A stretch of 64,000 bases of DNA from Oceanisphaera marina (GTDB lineage Bacteria; Pseudomonadota; Gammaproteobacteria; Enterobacterales; Aeromonadaceae), in NCBI RefSeq assembly GCF_014643915.1, contig NZ_BMKE01000006.1:11107-75106 (forward strand), read 5' to 3'. Below, one piece after another: positions 51,749 to 61,442 of the stretch (positions within the stretch are counted from its first letter, which is position 1; each line of letters begins with the position of its first letter). The translations under genes were made by a program, and so were the position numbers. The notes below the pieces were generated by a model that saw only the letters and a program-made list of their open reading frames with translations, had not been told where the DNA came from and made no database searches.

Positions 51749-51911
51749 AGCCCATCCTCCCTCGTTTCACTAACTATAGTTGCTCTGTTGTGAGCCAAAC
51801 TGCATTTTTTATACGAATTTATTAGTCATACTCTAACTAAATCGGTATTCAGTTATTGAACGTCTACGCTTGACTCCTAATTTTTCGTGATTGGGTATAA
51901 AGCGATCAAAA

Positions 51912-51929
51912 AAGGGCCAAATGGCCCTT
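51912..51929 (-). terminator. Terminator of the isocitrate dehydrogenase gene
   Basis: AAGGGCCA pairs with TGGCCCTT; on the minus strand it is followed by a run of T (51908-51913). It lies 43 bp after the stop of the minus-strand gene. Confidence 0.75.
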
Positions 51930-51971
51930 GTTGCTAGACTGATGCGGGTAGCAATACCAGAGATGCCCGCC

Positions 51972-52979
51972 TTACAGATTGGCAATAATGGCTTGCGCAA
52001 ACTCTGTGGTGCTGGCGTTGCCACCCAGATCACGGGTCACCGTTTTGCCCTCGGCAATGGTTTTGCGTACGGCATTGCGGATTTGATGGGCTTTATCCTG
52101 CATCCCCAAATGCTCAAGCATTTGAATTGAGGCCAGAATGACCGAACAGGGGTTGGCAATATTCTGGCCGGCAATGTCGGGAGCCGAGCCGTGTACCGCT
52201 TCGAAAATAGCCACCTCTTTGCCAATGTTGGCACCAGGAGCCATCCCCAGGCCACCGATCAGACCGGCACACAAGTCCGAGATAATATCGCCAAACAGGT
52301 TGGTGGTAACGATAATATCGAATCGCTCGGGATACATGACCAGGTTCATGCATACCGCATCCACGATCATTTCGTTGGTTTCAATATCCGGATAGCGCAG
52401 CGCGACTTCACGGGCCACTTCTAAAAACAGCCCGGAAGTGGACTTCAGAATGTTGGCCTTGTGCACTATGGTGACTTTTTTACGGCCTTCGGAGCGGGCC
52501 AGTTGATAGGCAAACTCGGTAATGCGCTCGGCCCCTTCGCGGGTAATAATACTCATGGCTTCGGCGCTGTTGTTGTCGTCTGAACGCTTTTGCCCGGCAC
52601 CGGAATACATGCCTTCGGTATTTTCGCGAATGGTAATGATATCTATGTTTTCAAAGCGGCTCTTGGTACCTTCAAACGACACTACTGGGCGCAGGTTGGC
52701 ATAGAGATTGAAGTGCTTGCGCAATGAAACGTTAATGGAAGTAAAACCGCCGCCAATGGGCGTGGTAAGCGGGCCTTTCAGGGTAATCTTGTTTTTTTCT
52801 ATCAAGTCCAGTGTGGACTTGGGAAGAAGCTCGCCGTGTTTTTCGAGTGCCAACAGGCCTGCATCTGCGTAGTCGTAATGAAAATCACAACCGGCGTGAT
52901 CGAGAATGGTCAGGGCGGCATCGACAATGCTTGGGCCGATACCATCGCCTGGGATCACGGTAATACTGCGTTTGTTCAT
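51972..52979 (-). CDS. NAD-type isocitrate dehydrogenase (isocitrate/isopropylmalate dehydrogenase family)
   Basis: This 335-residue beta-decarboxylating dehydrogenase has 'ITVIPGDGIGPSIVDAAL', the substrate-binding 'FTSINVSLRKHFNLYANLRPV', 'IRENTEGMYSG', 'VHKANILKSTSGLFLEV', the metal site 'TTNLFGDIISDLCAGLIGGLGMAPGANIG', and 'AVHGSAPDIAGQNIANP'. The short length fits NAD-dependent isocitrate dehydrogenases, not the 416-residue Icd of E. coli. ATG 52979 has GGAAC upstream. A tartrate or homoisocitrate dehydrogenase would look related. Confidence 0.87.
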   Translation of the reverse strand: MNKRSITVIPGDGIGPSIVDAALTILDHAGCDFHYDYADAGLLALEKHGELLPKSTLDLIEKNKITLKGPLTTPIGGGFTSINVSLRKHFNLYANLRPVVSFEGTKSRFENIDIITIRENTEGMYSGAGQKRSDDNNSAEAMSIITREGAERITEFAYQLARSEGRKKVTIVHKANILKSTSGLFLEVAREVALRYPDIETNEMIVDAVCMNLVMYPERFDIIVTTNLFGDIISDLCAGLIGGLGMAPGANIGKEVAIFEAVHGSAPDIAGQNIANPCSVILASIQMLEHLGMQDKAHQIRNAVRKTIAEGKTVTRDLGGNASTTEFAQAIIANL

Positions 52980-53058
52980 GAGCGGCGTTCCGTTATTTAT
53001 GATAATGATATAGAGACACAATTTCCTTGCTGGTTATACCACTTTCAGATCGTGTATT

Positions 53059-53841
53059 CTATGATCCGGTCTTCAAACTGTGATAGCGAAGATCCTGTAA
53101 ATTAACGCCCAGTTCGATATCATCGACTAATTTAACCAGCTGTCTCGCCAGTAGCGCCTGGTATTTATGTTTTATTACAGTGTTTTCTTCTTTGCTCTCG
53201 CCCGGGGCGGACAGCAGCTGATCGAGGGTTTTCCAGCGCTGCAGCAAGGCTTGCGCACGTTTGGGACCTATGCCGGGAACGCCTTTTATCTGACTGCCCG
53301 ATACACCGGTCAGTGCCCAGTAATCCACCAGCTGTGTCACCTGTAATCCATATTGCTGCTGTACGTGCTGCGCATCTATATGGCGCTGCTTGAAATGGTC
53401 CCATAACTGAATGTGCGGGCTCAGTAACTGGCAAAACCCCTTGTCGGTAGAGACGATGGTACTGGGCTTGCCATGGCGACTCAGGGTGCGAGCCAGGGTC
53501 GCAATCAGATCATCCGCTTCATCGGTATCCGACAGCAAGGCATCAATACCCAGCTGCCACAAGTCTTGTTGCAACTGGGTGAGGTAGTGCGCCAAAGCCG
53601 TCGGCATCGGCTTGCGTCCGGCTTTATAGTCTGGATAAAGATGATGGCGAAATCCGACGGGAGCCCCATCGAATACTGCCACCACATGACTGGGCTTGAA
53701 CTGAAACAGCAATCGCCTGGCGGCATTAACAAGGGCGACGCTGGTGGCTGCCAGCGCCGCTTGTTCTTCTTGATGCCGTTGCTCTTGCACCGCATACAGG
53801 CGGCGGATCAGGTTCAAGGCATCAATGATCAATAACTGCAT
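53059..53841 (-). CDS. xni: Flap endonuclease Xni (exonuclease IX)
   Basis: This 260-residue protein is homologous to the 5' nuclease domain of DNA polymerase I: 'LLIIDALNLIRRLYAV', 'VVAVFDGAPVGFRHHLYPDYKAGRKPMP', 'TDEADDLIATLARTL', 'STDKGFCQLLSPHIQLWD', and the helix-hairpin-helix 'LTGVSGSQIKGVPGIGPKRAQALL'. It cleaves flap structures in DNA. It is next to ppnN, as in related genomes (sdaBC, which sit between them in E. coli, are absent here). Confidence 0.92.
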   Translation of the reverse strand: MQLLIIDALNLIRRLYAVQEQRHQEEQAALAATSVALVNAARRLLFQFKPSHVVAVFDGAPVGFRHHLYPDYKAGRKPMPTALAHYLTQLQQDLWQLGIDALLSDTDEADDLIATLARTLSRHGKPSTIVSTDKGFCQLLSPHIQLWDHFKQRHIDAQHVQQQYGLQVTQLVDYWALTGVSGSQIKGVPGIGPKRAQALLQRWKTLDQLLSAPGESKEENTVIKHKYQALLARQLVKLVDDIELGVNLQDLRYHSLKTGS

Positions 53842-53856
53842 TAATATGAGGTCTTG

Positions 53857-55212
53857 TTAACGGTTGATGCGATAGCAGGGTACATAGGTTGAGCCGGGCA
53901 GCTTCATACGCTGTTGCTCAACAAATTGTTGCAGTAGTTTGTCCATCATTTTCATCATTTCGGGTTCTCCATTAAGCAAAAAAGGCCCCTTTTCTTCGAT
54001 GGCTTTAATGCCGCCTTCTTTTACGTTACCGGCCACTATGCCCGAAAAGGCTCGGCGCAGGTTGGCCGCCAGTTGTTGCGGTGGCTGATCGCGGTTGAGA
54101 TTAAGGCTGGCCATGTTTTCATGGTTGGGAATAAAGGGCAGCTGGAATTCCGGCTCTATGTGCAATGACCAGTTAAAGGAATAGGCGTCGCCAACGGACT
54201 TGCGATAATCCCGTACCAGCGGCATGGCGTTTTTAATGCGTCTTGCCACCTCTGCCGGATCATCGATAATGATTTGATACAGGGATTGCGCATCCGGGCC
54301 CAGAGTATTACCGATAAATTCATCCACACTGCGAAAGTAGTCGGCACTTTCTTTGGGACCGGTCAAAATAATCGGCATCGGCTGATTGCGGTTTTCCGGA
54401 TGCATCATGATGCCCAGAATATACAGAATCTCTTCTGCCGTTCCCACGCCACCAGGAAAGACGATAATACCGTGCCCCATGCGCACAAAGGCTTCGAGAC
54501 GTTTTTCGATGTCAGGCAGTATGACCAGCTCGTTCACTATGGGGTTGGGCGGCTCGGCGGCAATAATAGAAGGCTCGGTGAGACCGATGTAACGGCTACC
54601 GGTTACTCGCTGCTTGGCGTGGCCAACGGCGGCGCCTTTCATGGGGCCTTCCATGGCGCCCGGGCCACAACCGGTGCAGATATTCATCTCTCTCAAGCCG
54701 AGTTCGTTGCCGACCTCGCGGGTATATTGATACTCGTATGGCGCAATGGAATGCCCGCCCCAGCACACCGCCAGGTTGGGTTCGGCACCCGGATGAACCG
54801 TATTGGCATTGCGCAGAATGGAGAAGACCAGGTCGGTCAGATGCTGAGGTGAATTCTGGGTTAGCACATCATTGTTTTGCAGCTTGCTGTTCACATAGAT
54901 GATGTCGCGCAATACGGAAAACAGATGATCCTGAATGCCGCGAATAATTTCACCATCGACAAAGGCATGCACCGGAGGATTGAACAGCTCGAGTTTGACG
55001 CCGCGCTCGCGTCGGATCACATTGATATCAAATGAAGTGTAGCGTTCGAGAATTTCTTTGGAACTGTCGGTCTGGCTGCCGGAATTAAGCACCGCAAGCG
55101 CACAGTTGCGAAATAGTTGATACAAGGCGCCGGAGGCGGATTGCTTAAGATTATCGACTTCAACTTGTGACAGCAGATTCATGCTGCCAACCGGATTAAT
55201 ATGGGTGATCAT
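53857..55212 (-). CDS. ppnN: Pyrimidine/purine nucleotide 5'-monophosphate nucleosidase
   Basis: This 451-residue protein has the same length and start ([16 protein letters not shown]) as E. coli PpnN (YgdH). The LOG-type Rossmann domain has '[43 protein letters not shown]' and '[22 protein letters not shown]', with the nucleotide-binding PGGVGT..E. It splits nucleoside monophosphates into base and ribose-5-phosphate and in E. coli is stimulated by (p)ppGpp. AAAGGAG just before ATG 55212 outweighs an upstream GTG. Confidence 0.94.
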   Translation of the reverse strand: MITHINPVGSMNLLSQVEVDNLKQSASGALYQLFRNCALAVLNSGSQTDSSKEILERYTSFDINVIRRERGVKLELFNPPVHAFVDGEIIRGIQDHLFSVLRDIIYVNSKLQNNDVLTQNSPQHLTDLVFSILRNANTVHPGAEPNLAVCWGGHSIAPYEYQYTREVGNELGLREMNICTGCGPGAMEGPMKGAAVGHAKQRVTGSRYIGLTEPSIIAAEPPNPIVNELVILPDIEKRLEAFVRMGHGIIVFPGGVGTAEEILYILGIMMHPENRNQPMPIILTGPKESADYFRSVDEFIGNTLGPDAQSLYQIIIDDPAEVARRIKNAMPLVRDYRKSVGDAYSFNWSLHIEPEFQLPFIPNHENMASLNLNRDQPPQQLAANLRRAFSGIVAGNVKEGGIKAIEEKGPFLLNGEPEMMKMMDKLLQQFVEQQRMKLPGSTYVPCYRINR

Positions 55213-55240
55213 AGTCACTCCTTTGAATATTGTTATAAGG

Positions 55241-56743
55241 TCAGTCCATGACTATCTGATCTCGGCCTGCATGCTTGGCGCGATACAGTGCCTGGTCTGC
55301 TCGCTCCAGAGCCGATTGAATGCTATCTCCCTGTTTTAACAGGGTGGCTCCAAGGGAAATGGTGATGGTCACGGGCTCTTCTTTAAAGCGAAACGGAATA
55401 TTTTTAATTCTGTCACACAATTTTTGCAGTGGTTTTTCGATATCTTTCTGATCGGTATTGCTTAATAACACCATGAATTCTTCACCGCCGAAGCGAGCCA
55501 CAAAATCGGTTTCTCTTAATGATTGCTGCATGGTTTTTGCGATGAGACGTAAGGCTTTATCGCCGGCCAGGTGGCCATATTTATCATTTATTTCTTTAAA
55601 ATAATCGACATCCAGTAGAGCGATGCACAAAGGTTTTTCATAACGCAACCATTGGCGGTATTCAAGATCCAGACGCTGATCCATGCCTGCCCGGTTATGG
55701 ATTTGGGTCAGACTGTCTATAAACAGCTTATCATTTTGTGCATTGAGTTGTAGCTTGAAATTCTCGGCTTCTGCTTTCAGCGTGTGAATTTGTTGATCCA
55801 TTTCACTCATTCGCTGGAGCAGAGCATGTTCACGCTCCTGCAGTCGTTCATGTTGTACCAGAATATGATTGATGCTGCGCATTCTCAGTTCGATATCGGC
55901 AGTAAGCTGGACGTTGCTCTGGCTAAACAGATGTTCGCCTATGGCTCTGAGTTCACCGGCAATATGGTGGCCATGATGAGTGCGGGCATCGACAATGGAT
56001 TGGCCTTCGCTCAGGGTGATGGCAAAGTGACGATGCACTTCTTCCAGGTGGGCGTTCAGATTGGTGAGAAACCGGGTGGCGTTTTTACGCTCGAACCGAC
56101 AGCCTTCAATGGTCAAGTCAATCAGTTTAAGGCAGACGCTGGGTAATTCGGTTTTCTCAACCCGTTGTTGTAGCTGATGGCGCAGCTTGGCGAGCTCTGT
56201 GGCCACCGGGCCGGAAAAGTGCAGCTCGTCAATCAGTTGCAGCAGACGGGTACATAACTCATGTTGATGATCGTGTGAGTGTGCGTGATGGGTGATGCTG
56301 CTTGCCAGCGCAGCCTGGTAGTGGTCGAGCAATTGCAGTAATTGGCCGTGATGCTGGTGATTGAACTGTCCCTGGGTCAGTAGAGTGAGTAGCTCGGCCG
56401 CTTCCGGCGGGCTGAAGCCGGACTGCTGTAACTGCGTTGAGGCATGTTGCAGTTTTTTTTCACTTAACTGTTTAATGTGGCGCATGCGCACGTGTTCATT
56501 GCGTAAACGTTCAAGCTGCTGGGTCAGTTCGCTGGCAAGTTGCTGTTGTCGGGAGGTGTCGACGGCATTGGCGGCAACCTGATTCCCGGTAAAAATGCGG
56601 TGCCAGTGGCTGCTTAATCGACCGGCAGACGAATCATTGGCGGAAAGTGCGAGAGGTTGCTGTAAGCCGGATAATACTATTTCTAGCCGATCAATAACGG
56701 ATGCCAGTTCTATTAACATTTGTCTATCGTCAAAGTCATTCAT
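55241..56743 (-). CDS. Diguanylate cyclase with a long helical N-terminal region
   Basis: This 500-residue protein has a C-terminal GGDEF domain (about 340-500). The active-site 'GGEEF' is intact (419-423), the I-site 'RETD' lies 5 residues before it (410-413), and '[25 protein letters not shown]' provides the nucleotide and metal site. It should make cyclic di-GMP. The first 300 residues are mostly helical with heptad stretches and a His-rich segment '[12 protein letters not shown]' (near 150). No transmembrane segment is seen, so it is probably cytoplasmic. It lies upstream of ppnN and downstream of a TPR protein with a degenerate GGDEF domain. Confidence 0.9.
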   Translation of the reverse strand: MNDFDDRQMLIELASVIDRLEIVLSGLQQPLALSANDSSAGRLSSHWHRIFTGNQVAANAVDTSRQQQLASELTQQLERLRNEHVRMRHIKQLSEKKLQHASTQLQQSGFSPPEAAELLTLLTQGQFNHQHHGQLLQLLDHYQAALASSITHHAHSHDHQHELCTRLLQLIDELHFSGPVATELAKLRHQLQQRVEKTELPSVCLKLIDLTIEGCRFERKNATRFLTNLNAHLEEVHRHFAITLSEGQSIVDARTHHGHHIAGELRAIGEHLFSQSNVQLTADIELRMRSINHILVQHERLQEREHALLQRMSEMDQQIHTLKAEAENFKLQLNAQNDKLFIDSLTQIHNRAGMDQRLDLEYRQWLRYEKPLCIALLDVDYFKEINDKYGHLAGDKALRLIAKTMQQSLRETDFVARFGGEEFMVLLSNTDQKDIEKPLQKLCDRIKNIPFRFKEEPVTITISLGATLLKQGDSIQSALERADQALYRAKHAGRDQIVMD

Positions 56744-56782
56744 GTTTCACCATTGCAGCCTAACGCAGGCAACCCTGTAAAA

Positions 56783-59038
56783 TTATATCGACATGACCAG
56801 CTCTGGAGCCAATGCATGCCAGTCAATGTGTTGTTTTTTATGTGAACTGTTTACTTTGACCAGTCCTTTGAGAATAGCCTGTATGCAGCAATGGCGAATG
56901 TCGCCATGAAAAAAAGCCGCTTGCTGACAGTCTACTGCCAGTAGCTCTACCCAGGCTTTGTCGCCGGTCTGGTTGGCAATTTGATGGGCGGCGGCCATGG
57001 CCAGATACAAGATGTCTCCCAGGCGCATATCGTCAAGGGCGTGGGGCGCCTTGGGCAGAAAAGGATGGCCGATAATACCGATGGCCAGGCGCTGATCCAG
57101 TTTGAACGGGCTGGGGAACTCGGCAAACATGCGCTCAAGGCTGGTGATGGTTTGCTGCAGCGAGTTGACCTGGCGTTGCGAAATAACATAAATGAATTGC
57201 CCTTCACGCAAGTCGTACAGTCGTGCCTCGGGATGAATACGGCTGTTGAGGTAGGTACCCAATTCTTTTTGTATGGCCGTTGCATGCATTAACCCCAGGC
57301 GCTCGCTCAAATCGACCATAAAAGGCACATGCAGTAGCAGGTAGTATATTTTATCGTTGAATGGCTGAGCTTCGGCTTCGTTCAAGTACCATTGTTCGGA
57401 GCGCAGCTGACTCTTGGCCATTTCCTGTGGCAGACGATGCATCAGTTGCCGCCAGTTGGGCAGCCCGGTTCTGGATTCTGTCAACAAGGAGTGATGTAGC
57501 TCTTTATTTTGCTGCTGCAGGCGCCGGCTGCGGGCGTGATTGCGCAACCAGCCATACAACAGCAGGGGCAGGATCAATCCCAGGCTGGAAGCCAGCAGGG
57601 TAAAACGCTGTTTTTCGTGCAAAGCCTGTTCGTTGGCCTGGCGCAACCCGGCCAGTTCTCGTTCTTGCTGCAGTTGTTGATCACTGTCTTGTACCAGGCT
57701 TTGCGTCAGCAGACGATTAAGCTGACTGACGCGGGCATAATAATCGTGATAGGCCTTGTGATGCGCCAAGGCTTGGGTTGGATTATCACTGAGCTCAAAG
57801 AGCTCGGCCAGCAGTCGGTGGCATTCAATCAGGCGTGGCACGTCGTTCAGTTTTTCTGCCAGTGTTTGTGCCTGTTCAAACTGCAGCAATGCCAGACCAT
57901 TTTCGTCTTGTGCCATGTAAAGCTGGCCGAGTTGCAGTAAGGCATCTATCTGGCGAGGCACATCCTGGCTGCGTTCGAAACTGGTGCGAGCCAGGGTGAG
58001 GTAATGCCGAGCCTCTGCGTCGATCTGCAATACCCGATAGCTATGACCAATTTCCAAGTATAGCTGGGCTATGTGGTCGGTGTCGGCCATGTTTTTTGCC
58101 AGATCAAGGGCGTTGAAAAAGTAAACCAGGGCCAGGCTGGCGTCATGGCTGCTGGTGCGGGTTACTCGTCCCAGATTCAAGAGTGAGCTGATCAACAGGT
58201 TGGGGTTGCCCAGCAGCTCAAACTCGCTGCTCGCCAGATTGGCGTAGTGAATGGCTTGTTCGCCCGAGCCTAATGCGGCATTGATGTTGGCGGCTTTCTC
58301 TGCGGCCATGGCTTTAAGGTAGTACTGACGACGTTTGCCCAGCAGGTTCAGGGTTTCTACATAGTGAGACAGCGCCAGCTCATCCTGTTGCAACAGTTGA
58401 TAATATTCTGCCAGCAGGTAGTTGGCCCAGGCTTGCAGTATGGGCTGATTATTTTCCTGGGCCTGAACCCGTATTTTTTCGAAGGCCAGCCGGGCTTCAT
58501 CTGTTTTATGTCGATGCAGCAAGGTGCTGGCCTGCAACAGATGCAGGGCTTCTTGCAGATTGCGTGAACTGTTGTTGGTCAGTTGCTCATCGGCATCATC
58601 AAGCAGGGTGCTGGCAAGGTTGGGGTTTTGCTGGGCGAGTGCCAGCTTGGCCTTGATCATCAGGCTGGCTGCTTCTGTGTCCGGCTGTCGGTATTTTTTG
58701 GCCAGTGTGATGGCTCGGTTGATGCTGACATCGGCGGGTAACATCAGGCCTTCGTTGGCCTGACACAGCGCCTGTATTTGCCAGGCTGCCTGGCTTTGTT
58801 CTCGAGTACGATAATGCTTGGCCATCTCTTGATGATCGAAGTCTTGTCGCGAGTTAACCAGCTTGGCGGGATCTATTTCTTTGCGCTGCAAGAAAAAATT
58901 GGTGAGTGCAACACATTCGCCAGGTCGGCTCAGCATAAGCTGACGAGCCCGTTGTAGTTCAACAGGCTCGGGTTGATATGGCGACAGCACAGGCGTGCCC
59001 GCCAGATGTGAAACCAGAACGGCGACAGACAAAATCAC
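56783..59038 (-). CDS. Membrane protein with TPR repeats and a degenerate GGDEF domain
   Basis: The protein has about 751 residues. The N-terminus is hydrophobic ('ILSVAVLVSHLAG', signal or anchor), residues about 90-450 form TPR-like helical repeats ('LYLEIGHSYRVLQIDAEARHYLTLA'), and a membrane segment near 500 ('FTLLASSLGLILPLLLYGWL') precedes a cytoplasmic domain. In that domain the GGDEF site is replaced by 'REGQF' (611-615), so it cannot be catalytic in the usual way. The start is uncertain: GTG 59038 has no ribosome site, and the frame stays open to 59134 with no ATG. It adjoins the active cyclase gene, 40 bp apart. Confidence 0.75.
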   Translation of the reverse strand: MILSVAVLVSHLAGTPVLSPYQPEPVELQRARQLMLSRPGECVALTNFFLQRKEIDPAKLVNSRQDFDHQEMAKHYRTREQSQAAWQIQALCQANEGLMLPADVSINRAITLAKKYRQPDTEAASLMIKAKLALAQQNPNLASTLLDDADEQLTNNSSRNLQEALHLLQASTLLHRHKTDEARLAFEKIRVQAQENNQPILQAWANYLLAEYYQLLQQDELALSHYVETLNLLGKRRQYYLKAMAAEKAANINAALGSGEQAIHYANLASSEFELLGNPNLLISSLLNLGRVTRTSSHDASLALVYFFNALDLAKNMADTDHIAQLYLEIGHSYRVLQIDAEARHYLTLARTSFERSQDVPRQIDALLQLGQLYMAQDENGLALLQFEQAQTLAEKLNDVPRLIECHRLLAELFELSDNPTQALAHHKAYHDYYARVSQLNRLLTQSLVQDSDQQLQQERELAGLRQANEQALHEKQRFTLLASSLGLILPLLLYGWLRNHARSRRLQQQNKELHHSLLTESRTGLPNWRQLMHRLPQEMAKSQLRSEQWYLNEAEAQPFNDKIYYLLLHVPFMVDLSERLGLMHATAIQKELGTYLNSRIHPEARLYDLREGQFIYVISQRQVNSLQQTITSLERMFAEFPSPFKLDQRLAIGIIGHPFLPKAPHALDDMRLGDILYLAMAAAHQIANQTGDKAWVELLAVDCQQAAFFHGDIRHCCIQAILKGLVKVNSSHKKQHIDWHALAPELVMSI

Positions 59039-59134
59039 AATAACGGATACCGATGTAATGCGGGTGACGCACCAGTTTACGGAGCAGACCGGACGGAGTC
59101 CAGTTTCTGACGTTATCTGTTCATGATCTCGCCT

Positions 59135-59986
59135 TTATTGGCGCTGCAGACGCACGTTTGCGGCTTTACCGGCTACATTACTGCGATAAGGGTTGATATC
59201 CAGTCCGCCGCGGCGGGTATAACGAGCGTATACCGTCAATTCTTTAGGCTGACAATGCTGCATGATATCCATGAAAATGCGCTCTACACATTGCTCATGA
59301 AACTCGTTGTGCTGGCGAAACGACACCAGATAACGCAACAGGGCGTCACGGCGAATACGCGGTCCCTGATAGCGGATCATCAGGCTGCCCCAATCTGGCT
59401 GGCCGGTGACCAGACAGTTGGATTTCAATAGATGGGAATGCAGCGTTTCGGTGACATTCTCGGAGTCGGTGGCATGGTGTAACAAATCCGCCACCGGTTG
59501 ATAATGTTCTATCGTGATATCCTGCCCGTCAATACAGTCGCCAGGCAAGATACCAAATTGACTGGGTGCTGCTTTTAGCTCAAACAGTGTTACCTTGACG
59601 GCTCCCTCTGCGCACAAGCTCAAATCCTTGGTCAGTATCGCCTCTACTTCGTCGATACTGTCGAAGCGGCTTTGATTGAAACTGTTCAAATACAGCTTGA
59701 ACGATTTTGACTCAATCAGGTTCAGGCTATTGACCGGCACGCGCACCTCGCCCATGGCTACCATGGGCTTGCCCTTGTTGTTCAACCAGGACAATTCATA
59801 CACATTCCATAAGTCTTCGCCGGCAAAGGGCAGGGCATCGGCCTTAAGGCCCAGGTCGTCCCGGTTCAACGTCCGTGGCACCCCTTGCAATTGGCTGGCA
59901 TCGTATTCGCAGACGTAGCTGCTCTGTTTGCCCAGAGGCAAGGCATCGAGGGCATTGCTGGCATGGTATTTTTGCTCTGGTGTCAT
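59135..59986 (-). CDS. queF: NADPH-dependent 7-cyano-7-deazaguanine reductase
   Basis: This 283-residue protein is of the long QueF type, matching E. coli QueF in length. The active-site cysteine is Cys191 and the acid Asp198 in '[15 protein letters not shown]', and '[17 protein letters not shown]' forms the nucleotide/substrate site. It reduces preQ0 to preQ1 for queuosine in tRNA. It is divergent from syd, with a 54-bp promoter gap. No preQ1 riboswitch can be seen. Confidence 0.95.
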   Translation of the reverse strand: MTPEQKYHASNALDALPLGKQSSYVCEYDASQLQGVPRTLNRDDLGLKADALPFAGEDLWNVYELSWLNNKGKPMVAMGEVRVPVNSLNLIESKSFKLYLNSFNQSRFDSIDEVEAILTKDLSLCAEGAVKVTLFELKAAPSQFGILPGDCIDGQDITIEHYQPVADLLHHATDSENVTETLHSHLLKSNCLVTGQPDWGSLMIRYQGPRIRRDALLRYLVSFRQHNEFHEQCVERIFMDIMQHCQPKELTVYARYTRRGGLDINPYRSNVAGKAANVRLQRQ

Positions 59987-60040
59987 TTCGGGATCCAGTT
60001 GGTAGAATGAAGAGTTCTGACCTTATTGTGAGACTTTAGT

Positions 60041-60571
60041 ATGCAAGATCAAGTGGTGATGGCGCTCGATGAGCTATTTGCTCGCCAACGGCGGCTGGGC
60101 GGTATCCCGCTGGTCGAATACGATGCGGCATTTTCTTCTCCGGCCGAGTTGTTACCTCCTCAGGCCGGCAAGGTAGGCTGGCAAGCCTGGCTGCGACCCG
60201 AACCGGGCAGTTTTGATAATCTGGCCAATGCGTTGGACATGCCGATACATGGGGATATAAGCGCGGTGTTTGGTCATTATTACGCGGGTAATATTCCTGC
60301 CTGCTTCAAAGGGCTGTTCTTGACCCTGCTGCAGCCCTGGAACGAACAGGATTTCGAGCGATTGCAGCAAAACCAGATTGCCCATCAGTTGATGATGAAA
60401 AAGCTTAAATTACCCGCCAGCTGGTTTTTGGCCACCGGTAAGGAGGAGCAAAAGCTGGTCACGCTGAACAACGCCAGCGGCGAAGTGCAGCTGGAGCGCT
60501 TGGGCAAGGGCTGCATAGGCGTACTGGCGCCCAACCTGAGCCACTTTCTACGCCGTCTGGAGCCCTGTTAA
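60041..60571 (+). CDS. syd: SecY-interacting protein Syd
   Basis: This 176-residue protein has the length and core of Syd: 'YYAGNIPACFKG', 'LLQPWNEQDFERLQQNQIAHQLMMKKLKLPASWFLA' and 'GEVQLERLGKGCIGVLAPNLSHFLRRLEP'. It binds SecY at the cytoplasmic membrane and may check translocon quality. It lies between queF and yqcC in many relatives; here five genes lie between it and yqcC. Confidence 0.93.
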   Translation: MQDQVVMALDELFARQRRLGGIPLVEYDAAFSSPAELLPPQAGKVGWQAWLRPEPGSFDNLANALDMPIHGDISAVFGHYYAGNIPACFKGLFLTLLQPWNEQDFERLQQNQIAHQLMMKKLKLPASWFLATGKEEQKLVTLNNASGEVQLERLGKGCIGVLAPNLSHFLRRLEPC

Positions 60572-60668
60572 CACAGCCGGGAGCTGGAAGCTGTAAGTAA
60601 AATATTAAAGATAGCGTTAAGCCTGAAGCTGAAAAAACATCCAGCTTGCAGGTTTCACCCTTAACTCT

Positions 60669-61442
60669 TTACTTTTTAAAATCCCAGGACAGGTTGGACA
60701 CCAGGCGACAGGGCTCACACATGAAATCAAAGATCTCGTGTATGGGCTCTGGCAAACGCCAGGGCTCACCGCAGCCCGGGCAGGGGCGGTTTAGCTCGGC
60801 GTCCAGACTTTCGCCGCCCACTCGATACAAATAGTAAAAGGTGGGTATGTGCGTCAGGTACTCGATGCGCTTGCCCAGATCCCGGCCTCGGCGGCTTAAT
60901 CGACTGTCATGGGTGCTGATTTCAACCACGGCTCCGTGCTCAAGTATGGAGCCGTTCATTTGCAGCTGATCGCAGGCCTCCCAGTCTTCTTGCCACTTGA
61001 GTACCTGTTTGCAGTCCCCGTTGGCTACCGGCGGTATCTTGTATAAAGGTATTGGTGAAAAGTGCTCGCCACAGCGCAAGGGTGAACAAGAGTGCAGGTA
61101 GGTCGTATACAACAGCTGCCAGGGCCGCGATGGGCAATCATCCGTGGTGTCCGAATTCAGATCCTGGCCTTTTACCGTCGTCTTGGGGCTGGTCAAGCCG
61201 GCCTGATGCAGCCGGGTGATGGCCAGCTCGACCTGACGATTGTAATAGCGTGGGTGCAGACTGTCTTGCTCGGGGCAGACCACGCGGCAATTCAGCCACC
61301 CTTGATGAATAGAGGTGGGAAACTCCCGACCTATAATCTGGCCGTTATAACGCAATGCATCAATAAACTGGCGGATGGCCGGTTCAACCTCGGCCATCTG
61401 TGCGTCCTGATAACAATCAAAGTGCAGTTCACATACCCACAT
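60669..61442 (-). CDS. DUF2310 zinc-ribbon protein
   Basis: This 257-residue protein has an N-terminal half with 'MWVCELHFDCYQDAQMAEVEPAIRQFIDALRYNGQIIGREFPT' and a C-terminal zinc ribbon 'CPGCGEPWRLPEPIHEIFDFMCEPCRLVSNLSW' (CxxC...CxxC). The family is annotated as zinc-ribbon, possibly nucleic-acid binding; that role is unproved. Its start overlaps the stop of the small gene upstream (TGATG), so the two are coupled. It converges on syd, and the 97-bp gap holds degenerate repeats. Confidence 0.82.
   Translation of the reverse strand: MWVCELHFDCYQDAQMAEVEPAIRQFIDALRYNGQIIGREFPTSIHQGWLNCRVVCPEQDSLHPRYYNRQVELAITRLHQAGLTSPKTTVKGQDLNSDTTDDCPSRPWQLLYTTYLHSCSPLRCGEHFSPIPLYKIPPVANGDCKQVLKWQEDWEACDQLQMNGSILEHGAVVEISTHDSRLSRRGRDLGKRIEYLTHIPTFYYLYRVGGESLDAELNRPCPGCGEPWRLPEPIHEIFDFMCEPCRLVSNLSWDFKK

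Noticed and set aside
59987-60040. preQ1 riboswitch before queF
   Set aside because: The gap to syd is only 54 bp and shows no conserved preQ1 aptamer pattern.
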